A DNA stretch of 39,871 nucleotides, from NCBI GenBank assembly GCA_025363205.1, contig JANYEI010000154.1:1-39871 (forward strand). Reading direction: 5' to 3'. The stretch is from Frigoribacterium sp. (GTDB taxonomy: Bacteria; Actinomycetota; Actinomycetes; Actinomycetales; Microbacteriaceae). The translations under genes were made by a program, and so were the position numbers. The notes beneath the pieces were generated by a model. That model was not told the origin of the DNA, did no database searches, and saw only the letters and a list, made by a program, of their open reading frames with translations. Positions within the stretch are counted from its first letter, which is position 1, and each line of letters starts with the position of its first letter. This document shows positions 23,638-30,284 of this stretch, piece after piece.

Positions 23638-24729
23638 TCAGCATTGCTGCGCTGCCGCAGCAGCAGCCCCGGCAGCACGCAGCCAGCGGCACGGATCGGC
23701 CATCGCGTCCTCCGCCGAGCCGGCGAGATCCGCGAGCCCGGATGCCCAGAGCGGGCGGCCGTCGGAGTCGAGCGGCGGCACCGCCAGCTGCCCGGCGATC
23801 ACGGCAACCCGAATTTTGTGCTCGCCCGCCAGGCCGATGAGGGTGCCGACCAGCTTTCCGGTGCCGGATGTCGCATCGAACCGCCCTTCGCCGGTAATCA
23901 GTAGATCCGCCCCAGCGATGGCCAGCGGCACCCCGGTGATGGCGCAGAGGTAATCGGCCCCCGCCTCAATGCGCGCACCCCAGGCCGCCGCAAATCCGTA
24001 AGCGGCACCTCCCGCAGCTCCGGTGCCTGGCCGGCCGGGGTCGGCGCCGAGCAGGCTGGCGAAGTGGGCGAGAGCGGAGTCAAGCAGCGCCACCTCTGCG
24101 GACGACGCACCCTTCTGCGGGCCGAAGACCGCCGCGGCCCCGGTGGGTCCGAGCAGGGGGGCCGAGACATCCGTGAGCAGTGTGACCCCGCCCGGCGGCG
24201 GGGAGATGAGCTGGGAGCGGTCGAGGATCCCGATTGCACCGAGGGCGCCCCCGCCCGCGGTGAGGGAAGCGTCGGCGCGCAGGCCGAGAGCGGCGAGGGC
24301 GCCGGACGCGCCATCCGTCGAGGCCGAACCACCGAGCCCGATGACGAGCCGGGATGCCCCGGACGCGAGAGCGCTGCGGATCACCTCACCGAGCCCCACG
24401 GTCGATGCACCGAGCGGATCGAGGCGTTCCATCAGCGTGATCCCGCACATCTGCGCGAGTTCGACGACGGCCGTGCCATCCGGCAGCGTCAGCCAGGCTC
24501 CGGGCGTCGACCGGCCATCGGGACCGGTGACCAATCCGGCGGTACGCCGCTCCGCACCGGGCACGGACGCCTCCACCGCGTCGAGAGTTCCTTCTCCTCC
24601 GTCGGCCTGCGGGATGAGCGTGAGCGAATCCTCGAGACGCACCGACTCCCAGCCGACGGCGATCGCCCGAGCCACCTCGAGGGCGCCGAGAGAGCCTTTG
24701 AAAGAGTCGGGGGCGATCACGACCTTCAT
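23638..24729 (-). CDS. glxK: Glycerate kinase (GlxK/GarK family)
   Basis: The enzyme phosphorylates D-glycerate with ATP, normally to 2-phosphoglycerate. The 363 residues begin with MKVVIAPDSFKGSLGALEVA, the family signature, and contain PQADGGEGTLDA, VIGLGGSASTDGASGALAALG and LLITGEGRFDATSGTGKLVG in the expected order. GAGGGTGA upstream of the ATG at 24729 is a plausible ribosome binding site, and a TAGCAT -10-like box lies about 24 bases upstream. It follows the BadF-type kinase gene by 76 bases on the same strand and may belong to the same transcript or have its own promoter. Confidence 0.94.
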   Translation of the reverse strand: MKVVIAPDSFKGSLGALEVARAIAVGWESVRLEDSLTLIPQADGGEGTLDAVEASVPGAERRTAGLVTGPDGRSTPGAWLTLPDGTAVVELAQMCGITLMERLDPLGASTVGLGEVIRSALASGASRLVIGLGGSASTDGASGALAALGLRADASLTAGGGALGAIGILDRSQLISPPPGGVTLLTDVSAPLLGPTGAAAVFGPQKGASSAEVALLDSALAHFASLLGADPGRPGTGAAGGAAYGFAAAWGARIEAGADYLCAITGVPLAIAGADLLITGEGRFDATSGTGKLVGTLIGLAGEHKIRVAVIAGQLAVPPLDSDGRPLWASGLADLAGSAEDAMADPCRWLRAAGAAAAAAQQC

Positions 24730-24805
24730 GGGAGAGTGCCCGTCACCCTCACGATGCTAGCGGCGCAGAGAGGGCGAACGAGCGGCGGCTCCAGCCGAAG
24801 GCTTC

Positions 24806-25873
24806 TCATCCCTGTGTCTCATCCAATTGGGTCGTCTCGTCCAATTGGGTTGTCCCATCCAATCGGGCAAATGTCCGGGCCAGCGCGGACCGCGCAGAAA
24901 CCGTGACCTCGAGGGCCGCGCCAGCCGCTTCGAGAGTGAGTAGCGCTGCACCGACGATGGGACGGTCGCGTACGAGCAGTGCCCGGGCGAGCGGACACCG
25001 TCGGCTGAGCTTCTCCTCGATCGCCGCGAGAAACAAAAGGTTTCCGGCAGCGAGCACTCCGCCCCCGAGCACGACGGGAACCGGCACGTCGTCCAGAGCG
25101 AGCCGAGTGATGGCGGCTCCGGCGAGCGCGACGATCTCTTCGGCCTGTCGGTCGAGAATCGATACCGCAATCAGGTCGCCCCCGTCGGCGGCGTCGAACA
25201 CCATCGGCGAGAGGAGCGCGAAGCTCGCCTCGGCAATTCGCCCGAAATGGAGACTCTCAATAACGGCGTGGATATCGGTGAGTCCGAAGAAGTCGGGGAT
25301 GGACCGACTGAATTCCGTTGCGGCGCCGCGACCGTCCGCCGCGCGTGCGGCGTGCCAGAGCGCTTGCTCACCCAGCTGGGATCCACCACCCCAATCCCCG
25401 GAGATCGCTCCCAGCGCGGGAAATCGAGCGGTTTCGCCATCTGCCCGCACGCCGACACAGTTGATGCCCGTTCCACAGACCACCGCGATGGCGTTTGCCT
25501 CCTTGGTGCCCGTTCGAAGGAGGGCGAACATGTCGTTGTCGAGAAGGGAGCTTCCGATCGCGGCCCACGGCAGGGGGGCGATGGCCTCGCGAAAGCTCTC
25601 GATCTCGACCTCGAGGTCGAGTCCGGACAGGAAAACGCCGGTTCCAAGCAGGGGGAGCCCCGCACTCTCGAGCACCTCGGTCACGAGGGAGTCGACCACC
25701 GCAACGGCCACATCCAGACCCTGTGTCTGGGGATTGGAGGCCGCACCGCGAGAGTGTGCCCGCACGATTCCCGAACGGTCGATCGCCACGGCATCGGTCT
25801 TCGAGCCGCCGCCATCGATCGCCACGACAACACCGTGCAGAGGGAGCGCGCCTGCCGGATGGTGGGCGGTCAT
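24806..25873 (-). CDS. BadF/BadG-type sugar kinase (N-acetylglucosamine kinase-like)
   Basis: The 355-residue protein belongs to the ASKHA fold. Phosphate-1 motif VVAIDGGGSKTDAVAIDRSG is at the N-terminus; GTGINCVG and GDWGGGSQLGEQAL follow; a late glycine motif is VLGGGVLAAG. This pattern is that of eukaryote-type GlcNAc kinases and the BadF/BcrA ATPases. The ATG at 25873 overlaps the GH4 stop as ATGA, so the two are translated together. It probably phosphorylates the sugar handled by that pathway. The C-terminus ends in an 18-base repeat (TTQLDE units). An ATG three codons upstream is possible but less likely. Confidence 0.88.
   Translation of the reverse strand: MTAHHPAGALPLHGVVVAIDGGGSKTDAVAIDRSGIVRAHSRGAASNPQTQGLDVAVAVVDSLVTEVLESAGLPLLGTGVFLSGLDLEVEIESFREAIAPLPWAAIGSSLLDNDMFALLRTGTKEANAIAVVCGTGINCVGVRADGETARFPALGAISGDWGGGSQLGEQALWHAARAADGRGAATEFSRSIPDFFGLTDIHAVIESLHFGRIAEASFALLSPMVFDAADGGDLIAVSILDRQAEEIVALAGAAITRLALDDVPVPVVLGGGVLAAGNLLFLAAIEEKLSRRCPLARALLVRDRPIVGAALLTLEAAGAALEVTVSARSALARTFARLDGTTQLDETTQLDETQG
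24821..24870. repeat. 18-bp tandem repeat, nearly three units, at the kinase C-terminus
   Basis: Units begin at 24821, 24839 and 24857, each with TCCAATTGGGT or a close variant. The protein gains DGTTQL, DETTQL and DETQG. The frame is kept. The third copy is shorter and diverged. Confidence 0.75.
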
Positions 25874-27129
25874 CGGGTCCACGCGAGATGTCGACCGTTC
25901 TCGGCGATCAACAGGTCGGTGAGCTTCTCGGCGCGATCGAACTGGCGCACCAGCGGATGGGCGACCATCGCCCGCAGCACGCGGTCGCGGCCGCCGTTCA
26001 CCGCGGCATCGAGAGCGAGGCGTTCGTAGCCCGCGACGTCTGAGATGAGGCCGGCGAGGTCATCCGGAAGTGGGGCGACCGGTAGCGCGGTGAGGCCCGC
26101 CGATCCCACCGTCGCCGGCACTTCGATCACGTGATCGTCGGGCAGGAACGGCAGCGCGCCGTCGTTGCGGATGTTCACCACCTGCACGTCACGCCGGTCC
26201 GAAACAAGAGACGCGATGAGATCCACCGCCGCCTCGGAGTAGTACGCGCCGCCGCGTTTCTCGAGGATGGTCGGCTTGGTGCTCACGTGCGGGTCGGCGT
26301 AAAGACGCAGCAGTTCGGCCTCCACCTCCATGACCGCCTCGGCACGGGTGGGGGAGCCGAGCTGTTCGCGCAGCACCTGGTCGTGGCTGTAGAAGTAGCG
26401 GAGGTAATACGAGGGCACGGACCCGAGCAGCGACAGGAGCTCCGGCGGCAATTCCACCTCCTCGGCGAGGTCGCCGAGGTGGGAGGCGAGCAGTTCTGGC
26501 AGAACGTTTTGACCGCCGACGGTGACTCCGCGTTCCCAGGTGAGGTGATTAAGTCCCACATGATCGAGCTGCACGTCGCGGAAGTCCACGTCGAGCAAGG
26601 CGGCGAACCGTCTCTGGAACCCGATGGCGACGTTGCACAGCCCGACGGCCCGGTGACCGGCGCTGACGAGGGCGCGAGTGACGATTCCGACGGGGTTGGT
26701 GAAGTCGATGATCCAGGCATCCGGCTTGGCGTGCCGCCGAACCTGTTCAGCGATGTCGAGTACCACCGGCACCGTGCGCAGAGCCTTGGCGAAACCACCG
26801 GGTCCGGTGGTCTCCTGTCCAATCACCCCGGCCTGATGCGGCCAGGTCTCGTCGCCGTGACGCGCAGCCTGGCCGCCGATGCGCAATTGGAGCAGCACGA
26901 TATCGGCGTCCTCAACCCCGGCAACGACATCCGAAGTCGCGTGGATCACCCCGGGATGCCCGGTGCGGGCGAACATGCGTCGCGAGACCCCGGAGACCAG
27001 CTCGAGGCGGTGCGCATCCGGATCAACCAGCCAGAGCTCCTCTATCGGCAGTACCTCACGCAGGCGCGCGAAGCCGTCGATGAGTTCGGGTGTGTAGGTC
27101 GAGCCGCCGCCGATGACAGTGAGTTTCAT
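25870..27129 (-). CDS. Glycoside hydrolase family 4 (6-phospho-beta-glucosidase type)
   Basis: GH4 enzymes cleave phosphorylated disaccharides with NAD+ and a divalent metal. The 419 residues start with the NAD loop MKLTVIGGGSTYTPEL; GQETTGPGGFAKALR, IIDFTNPVGIVT, GLCNVAIGFQRR (metal Cys) and LNHLTW (metal His) follow. This set fits the BglT/LicH branch acting on 6-phospho-beta-glucosides. The start at 27129 has AAGGAA upstream; a longer frame to 27228 is only leader. No phosphotransferase transporter is near, so the phosphorylated substrate may come from the adjoining kinase. The 3' end overlaps the kinase start (ATGA). Confidence 0.92.
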   Translation of the reverse strand: MKLTVIGGGSTYTPELIDGFARLREVLPIEELWLVDPDAHRLELVSGVSRRMFARTGHPGVIHATSDVVAGVEDADIVLLQLRIGGQAARHGDETWPHQAGVIGQETTGPGGFAKALRTVPVVLDIAEQVRRHAKPDAWIIDFTNPVGIVTRALVSAGHRAVGLCNVAIGFQRRFAALLDVDFRDVQLDHVGLNHLTWERGVTVGGQNVLPELLASHLGDLAEEVELPPELLSLLGSVPSYYLRYFYSHDQVLREQLGSPTRAEAVMEVEAELLRLYADPHVSTKPTILEKRGGAYYSEAAVDLIASLVSDRRDVQVVNIRNDGALPFLPDDHVIEVPATVGSAGLTALPVAPLPDDLAGLISDVAGYERLALDAAVNGGRDRVLRAMVAHPLVRQFDRAEKLTDLLIAENGRHLAWTR

Positions 27130-27173
27130 GGTGTGTTCCTTAAGCTGTGACGCCGAGCTGGTGCTCGTCCACC

Positions 27174-27207
27174 TTTTCACGGACTCGGGCTTTTCACGGA
27201 CTCGGGC
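27174..27207. repeat. Perfect 17-bp tandem repeat upstream of the GH4 gene
   Basis: TTTTCACGGACTCGGGC occurs at 27174-27190 and again directly at 27191-27207. It sits 45 bases upstream of the GH4 start, in the promoter or leader. An inverted repeat CCTGG-TGG-CCAGG follows at 27211-27223. These are candidate operator sites for a sugar regulator. Confidence 0.8.
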
Positions 27208-27286
27208 TGCCCTGGTGGCCAGGTTCATGGACTCACTGTGACACCGTCGCGGCCGCTTCGAGTCGAGCGGAGTGTATCGTCACGGA

Positions 27287-27292
27287 TAATAT
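27287..27292 (+). promoter_or_regulatory. -10 box of a probable leaderless promoter (cold-shock fusion gene)
   Basis: TAATAT, close to the ideal TATAAT, is followed by six bases (CGATGA) and the ATG at 27299. No ribosome binding site is seen. Confidence 0.6.
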
Positions 27293-27298
27293 CGATGA

Positions 27299-27973
27299 AT
27301 GGTTGACGTGGACGATGGCACTCGCGTCACGGGAACCCTCACCGCATGGAACGACGATCGTGGCTTCGGTTTCCTCACCACCGATGTCGGCGATCGTCGT
27401 GTCTTCGTGCACATCTCGGCCTTCCCTCGTGGCTCTGTGCGCCCGGTGGTCGGCGAATCGGTCAGCTTCGAGATCGAGACCGCCTCCGATGGCCGGTCCC
27501 TGGCACGGCGAGTCACCGGAGAGCGGATGGTGCGCGCTGCTGCGCCGCGGAAAGCTGCCGAGTCACCTCGCCGGCGTTTTGCCAGGCGGATACTCGGGGG
27601 CCGACGCCCGGCATCGTTCGACTATCTCGCGATAGTGGCATTCTTCCTGGTCTACGTGTTGGTGAGCGTCGCCTGGCCGATGCCGCCCTGGGTGCTCGGG
27701 GTCTACCTGGTCACGAGCATCCTCTCCTTTATCGTCTATGCGGTTGACAAGAAGGCGGCCACGAGCGGGGGGTGGCGTATCTCTGAGAGCTCCCTACTCG
27801 CACTCGGCATCATCGGGGGCTGGCCGGGGGCGATCGTCGGGCAACAGGCGTTCCGACACAAGACGCGTAAAGCCGGGTTTCGCTCGGCATTCTGGGGCAC
27901 GGTCATCCTCAATGTGCTCGCCTTCGTCACTTTCAGCGTGGTGCTCTCGATGCGACTTCAGAGCAGTATTTGA
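27299..27973 (+). CDS. Cold-shock domain fused to DUF1294 membrane domain
   Basis: The 224-residue protein has a cold-shock nucleic-acid-binding domain at about 8-72. RNP1-like RGFGFLT is at 21-27 and RNP2-like VFVHIS at 35-40. A basic linker joins it to DUF1294 at about 105-222, which has three or four hydrophobic segments and the DUF1294 pattern VDKKAA, GGWPGAIVGQQ and RHKTRK. This is a known but uncharacterised fusion that should tether an RNA- or ssDNA-binding domain to the membrane. It is divergent from the GH4 gene and has a strong leaderless-type promoter. Confidence 0.9.
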   Translation: MVDVDDGTRVTGTLTAWNDDRGFGFLTTDVGDRRVFVHISAFPRGSVRPVVGESVSFEIETASDGRSLARRVTGERMVRAAAPRKAAESPRRRFARRILGGRRPASFDYLAIVAFFLVYVLVSVAWPMPPWVLGVYLVTSILSFIVYAVDKKAATSGGWRISESSLLALGIIGGWPGAIVGQQAFRHKTRKAGFRSAFWGTVILNVLAFVTFSVVLSMRLQSSI

Positions 27974-27997
27974 TTCCTGTTTCGAGTCGGTGGCGGG

Positions 27998-28014
27998 TAT
28001 AGTTTGCGACTATA
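27998..28014. promoter_or_regulatory. Perfect inverted repeat TATAGT-n5-ACTATA at the promoter of the 60-aa gene
   Basis: The arms flank TTGCG, and each arm is a -10-like TATAGT on its own strand. The site is 42 bases upstream of the small-protein start codon, so it is likely both the -10 region and an operator for that gene. Confidence 0.45.
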
Positions 28015-28055
28015 ACGGTCTACCCCTACTTCTCTGGTGCAAGGACGGTTCGCCC

Positions 28056-28238
28056 ATGACGATCAACGACAAAGTGCAGGCCACCACAGCCGGCGAGAAG
28101 CTCCAAGCCGCCGTCGACCAGGCGGGCGAGCTTTACCAGGCCGGCCCCAATACCCTCAATCGCAAGATCACCGAGGTCGACGCCGTGCTGAGTGCGGCGG
28201 TCGAAGCCATCCAGGAGATCGACGAACGCCTGTCCTGA
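28056..28238 (+). CDS. Small helical protein of unknown function (60 aa)
   Basis: The protein is MTINDKVQATTAGEKLQAAV followed by a Pro at position 31 and a second charged helix ending in EIDERLS. It has no cysteine, signal peptide or membrane segment, and looks like a two-helix, coiled-coil-prone cytoplasmic protein. A good ribosome binding site (AAGGACGG) lies eight bases before the ATG at 28056. The frame is open much further upstream, but that part overlaps the DUF1294 gene. I recognise no family. Confidence 0.72.
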   Translation: MTINDKVQATTAGEKLQAAVDQAGELYQAGPNTLNRKITEVDAVLSAAVEAIQEIDERLS

Positions 28239-28287
28239 TTTCGCGCGATCGACGATTGGCTGATCTGACGATCGGGGCGGCCGCATC

Positions 28288-28758
28288 GTGATCACCGACG
28301 CACTGGAGCCAACGCCGGACCCAGCACTGGTGCCAGAACTCCTGGTTCGAGACGTTGACGCCAGCATCGAGTTCTGGTGCACACTCTGTGGGTTCGAGAT
28401 TCGCTATCAGCGGCCGGAGGAGGGCTTCGCGTACATCGTGCGAGGAACCGCCCACGTGATGCTGGAACAAGCAGGCATCGGAAGAAACTGGCTCACCGGG
28501 CCACTCGAGGCGCCTCACGGCCGAGGCGTCAACTTTCAGGTGACTGTGTCCGACATTGAGCCGATCCTGTCGGAGCTGCGGGCGGCTGGTGTTTCGCTGT
28601 TCATGCCGCCCGAGACGAAGTGGTACCGAGTTGACGATCAGGAAATCGGTGTTCGCCAATTCCTCGTTACCGATCCGGATGGGTATCTGATTCGCTTTCA
28701 AGGCCGTGTCGGTCGGCGAGGCCCAAATCGCGCCCGGGACCTCGATCAATCGAAATAG
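28288..28758 (+). CDS. VOC-family protein, bleomycin-resistance/glyoxalase type
   Basis: The 156-residue protein has one vicinal-oxygen-chelate fold: VPELLVRDVDASIEFWCTLCGF, then GRGVNFQVTVSDIEPILSELRAAGV and VRQFLVTDPDGYLIRF, the two beta-alpha-beta modules in order. Its RGTAHVMLEQ and MPPETKWYRV stretches resemble the drug-binding bleomycin resistance proteins. Binding of a small toxic compound or a glyoxalase-type reaction are both possible. The start is GTG at 28288 with GGGGCGG upstream, 49 bases after the 60-aa gene on the same strand. Confidence 0.87.
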   Translation: MITDALEPTPDPALVPELLVRDVDASIEFWCTLCGFEIRYQRPEEGFAYIVRGTAHVMLEQAGIGRNWLTGPLEAPHGRGVNFQVTVSDIEPILSELRAAGVSLFMPPETKWYRVDDQEIGVRQFLVTDPDGYLIRFQGRVGRRGPNRARDLDQSK

Positions 28759-29110
28759 TTTCTCGCTGCGCGGTAGTTGACCCGCCGTCGCTTCCCATGG
28801 CGGGAGCTACACGAATCACGGGAGCTACAAACTGCCTTCGAGCGCGCGGTGGTGAAAATTGCCCACTGCATGGCGTTCGAGGTCTTAGTCGCCGGCGAGA
28901 CAACATCCTCGACGAGCTGATGTGCCAAGGACCGAACTCTGCGGGAAGCACGGCTACCCGCTCGTCGACAAGTTCGCGCGTGTTCGGCCTCGGACCGATG
29001 CCGGTGCTCACGCGGACAACTTTTTCCACCCCGAGGCACGCGACCAAAGTGCAACACCTGGCATTCTCGCCATACTGGATGCCACGCGGCAGATAAGCGT
29101 GCGCTCAGCT
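28759..29110. other. Gap of about 350 bases with no recognised gene
   Basis: Open frames occur on both strands, for example a minus-strand one starting at 29047 with VEKVVRVSTGIGPRPNTREL. None has a good start signal or a family I know. It could be a decayed gene. No tRNA, strong hairpin or mobile-element end is visible. Confidence 0.5.
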
Positions 29111-29701
29111 TCACTCCCGTTCATAGCTCCGCCACTGCTCTTCGACCTGAAACCCCAGCGATCGCACCAGACCGAGGCTCGCGGCATTCACCCCGGCGCC
29201 ACCTGCCGTGAACACGCGCACTCCCTCCTTCGCGAAAGCAACAATGGATGCCGCTGCGACCGCAGTGCCGAGACCGCGGCCTCGATGGGTACCCAATACA
29301 GAAGCGAAGTCGTTGTTTCCCGTGTCGTCCACAACCTGTCCGACGACCACCGCGACCAGGACGTCGCGATCAAGAGCGCCGAAAATTCTCTTGCCTGATC
29401 TCCACAAGTTACAAATGGCTTCACGCTCGGGCGGTGCTTGAAAGGTTGCGGGAGTGAAGGGGTAGTCGGCGTTGTTGGCCAGTTCGAGTTCGTAGAGCGC
29501 CGTGGCGTAATTCGCCGACAGTTCCAAAATCGTGATGCCAGACACCTCAACCCGATGCACCGCCTGCTCAAGCTTGGTGAGATCTGGCGATTCCGTAAAG
29601 CGCAGCCGCGCACCCCAACTCTCGCCGACCAGACGGTAGCCGTCCGCTTCGAGATCATCCACTCGGGGATCGTCGGCACGCACAATCTGAATGTCACCCA
29701 T
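29111..29701 (-). CDS. GNAT-family N-acetyltransferase
   Basis: The 196-residue protein carries a GNAT domain in its C-terminal two thirds. GALDRDVLVAVVVGQVVDDT is the central beta-strand pair, the acetyl-CoA loop is THRGRGLGTAVAAASI, and TAGGAGVNAASLGLVRSLGFQVEEQW is the end of the fold with the usual Asn and the LGF turn. The N-terminal 70 residues are less typical. The substrate is unknown. No ribosome binding site is seen; TAGGGT lies seven bases before the ATG, and a perfect inverted repeat covers its -35 region, so expression is probably repressor controlled. Confidence 0.85.
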   Translation of the reverse strand: MGDIQIVRADDPRVDDLEADGYRLVGESWGARLRFTESPDLTKLEQAVHRVEVSGITILELSANYATALYELELANNADYPFTPATFQAPPEREAICNLWRSGKRIFGALDRDVLVAVVVGQVVDDTGNNDFASVLGTHRGRGLGTAVAAASIVAFAKEGVRVFTAGGAGVNAASLGLVRSLGFQVEEQWRSYERE

Positions 29702-29708
29702 CGACTTA

Positions 29709-29714
29709 ACCCTA
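29709..29714 (-). promoter_or_regulatory. -10 box of a possible leaderless promoter (second GNAT)
   Basis: On the minus strand TAGGGT is followed by seven bases (TAAGTCG) and the ATG. Confidence 0.4.
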
Positions 29715-29725
29715 AGAGAAATGGG

Positions 29726-29746
29726 CTAAACGAACGGCCCGTTTAG
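29726..29746. promoter_or_regulatory. Operator-like perfect inverted repeat CTAAACG-n7-CGTTTAG
   Basis: Seven-base arms flank seven bases, and a second palindrome, AACGG-C-CCGTT, overlaps its middle at 29733-29743. It covers the place where the -35 box of the GNAT promoter should be. The symmetry and length fit a TetR- or MarR-type repressor site. Confidence 0.55.
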
Positions 29747-29808
29747 TAGCGAAGGAGCCAATTAAGCGGCGGCAAGAAACCCGGGGCGGTCTTGGTTGAG
29801 ACCGCGTC

Positions 29809-30003
29809 CTACTGTGAGTGAACTCGGTCCATCGTTGTGGCGCGATGCTGGGGTAGTCGCTTGTCGATGGGGATCTGTTTGCCGCGCAATGGGAGCTCAT
29901 GGTCTCGCGGTTCGACCACAATTTCTGCATCAGGTTCGCTTGTGCGTGCGGAACGAAAGGGCACCCTGATGGGGCCGGTTTCTCCGAAGAATTGAATTGC
30001 CAT
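29809..30003 (-). CDS. Small hypothetical protein (64 aa)
   Basis: The protein starts MAIQFFGETGPIRVPFRSAR and is rich in charged residues, with a hydrophilic C-terminus and no cysteine or membrane segment. A strong ribosome binding site, GGGAGG, lies six bases before the ATG at 30003, and a TATAAC -10-like box is at about 30019-30024. These signals make it a likely real gene though I know no family. It is divergent from the PLP decarboxylase and precedes the GNAT on the same strand. The frame is open ten codons further upstream, but the signals favour 30003. Confidence 0.6.
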   Translation of the reverse strand: MAIQFFGETGPIRVPFRSARTSEPDAEIVVEPRDHELPLRGKQIPIDKRLPQHRATTMDRVHSQ

Positions 30004-30174
30004 GACGGTCCTCCCTTTGTTATAGCCGGTCACGCTAGGGGCAGGAAATACGCTGTACCGGAATCATTGCGCGCGCGAAAGATTCTGTCAAGAACTCACA
30101 ACCGGATGCTTGGCGCAAAGTCCAGCCTCATCCTTGACGTCAGGGTGGGGGAGACCGAAAGTCAACGACCGTGA

Positions 30175-30204
30175 TTGTTGTCGTGCGCTCGCACTGGCTA
30201 TCAA
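30175..30204 (+). promoter_or_regulatory. Possible promoter of the PLP decarboxylase with operator in the spacer
   Basis: TTGTTG (30175-30180) and TATCAA (30199-30204) are separated by 18 bases. Between them lies a perfect inverted repeat GTGCG-CT-CGCAC at 30183-30194. The predicted leader is about 75 bases. Confidence 0.35.
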
Positions 30205-30284
30205 ACGATGTATCACACGGCGAGGCTTCATCCTGTTGACGACGGCTTGTGCCGTTCCAAGAGAGTGAGACGAAGGAGCTTGCC

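Noticed and set aside
28667-29047. A 126-codon minus-strand frame in the gap before the second GNAT
   Set aside because: It runs into the VOC gene in antisense, has no good start signal and no recognised family.
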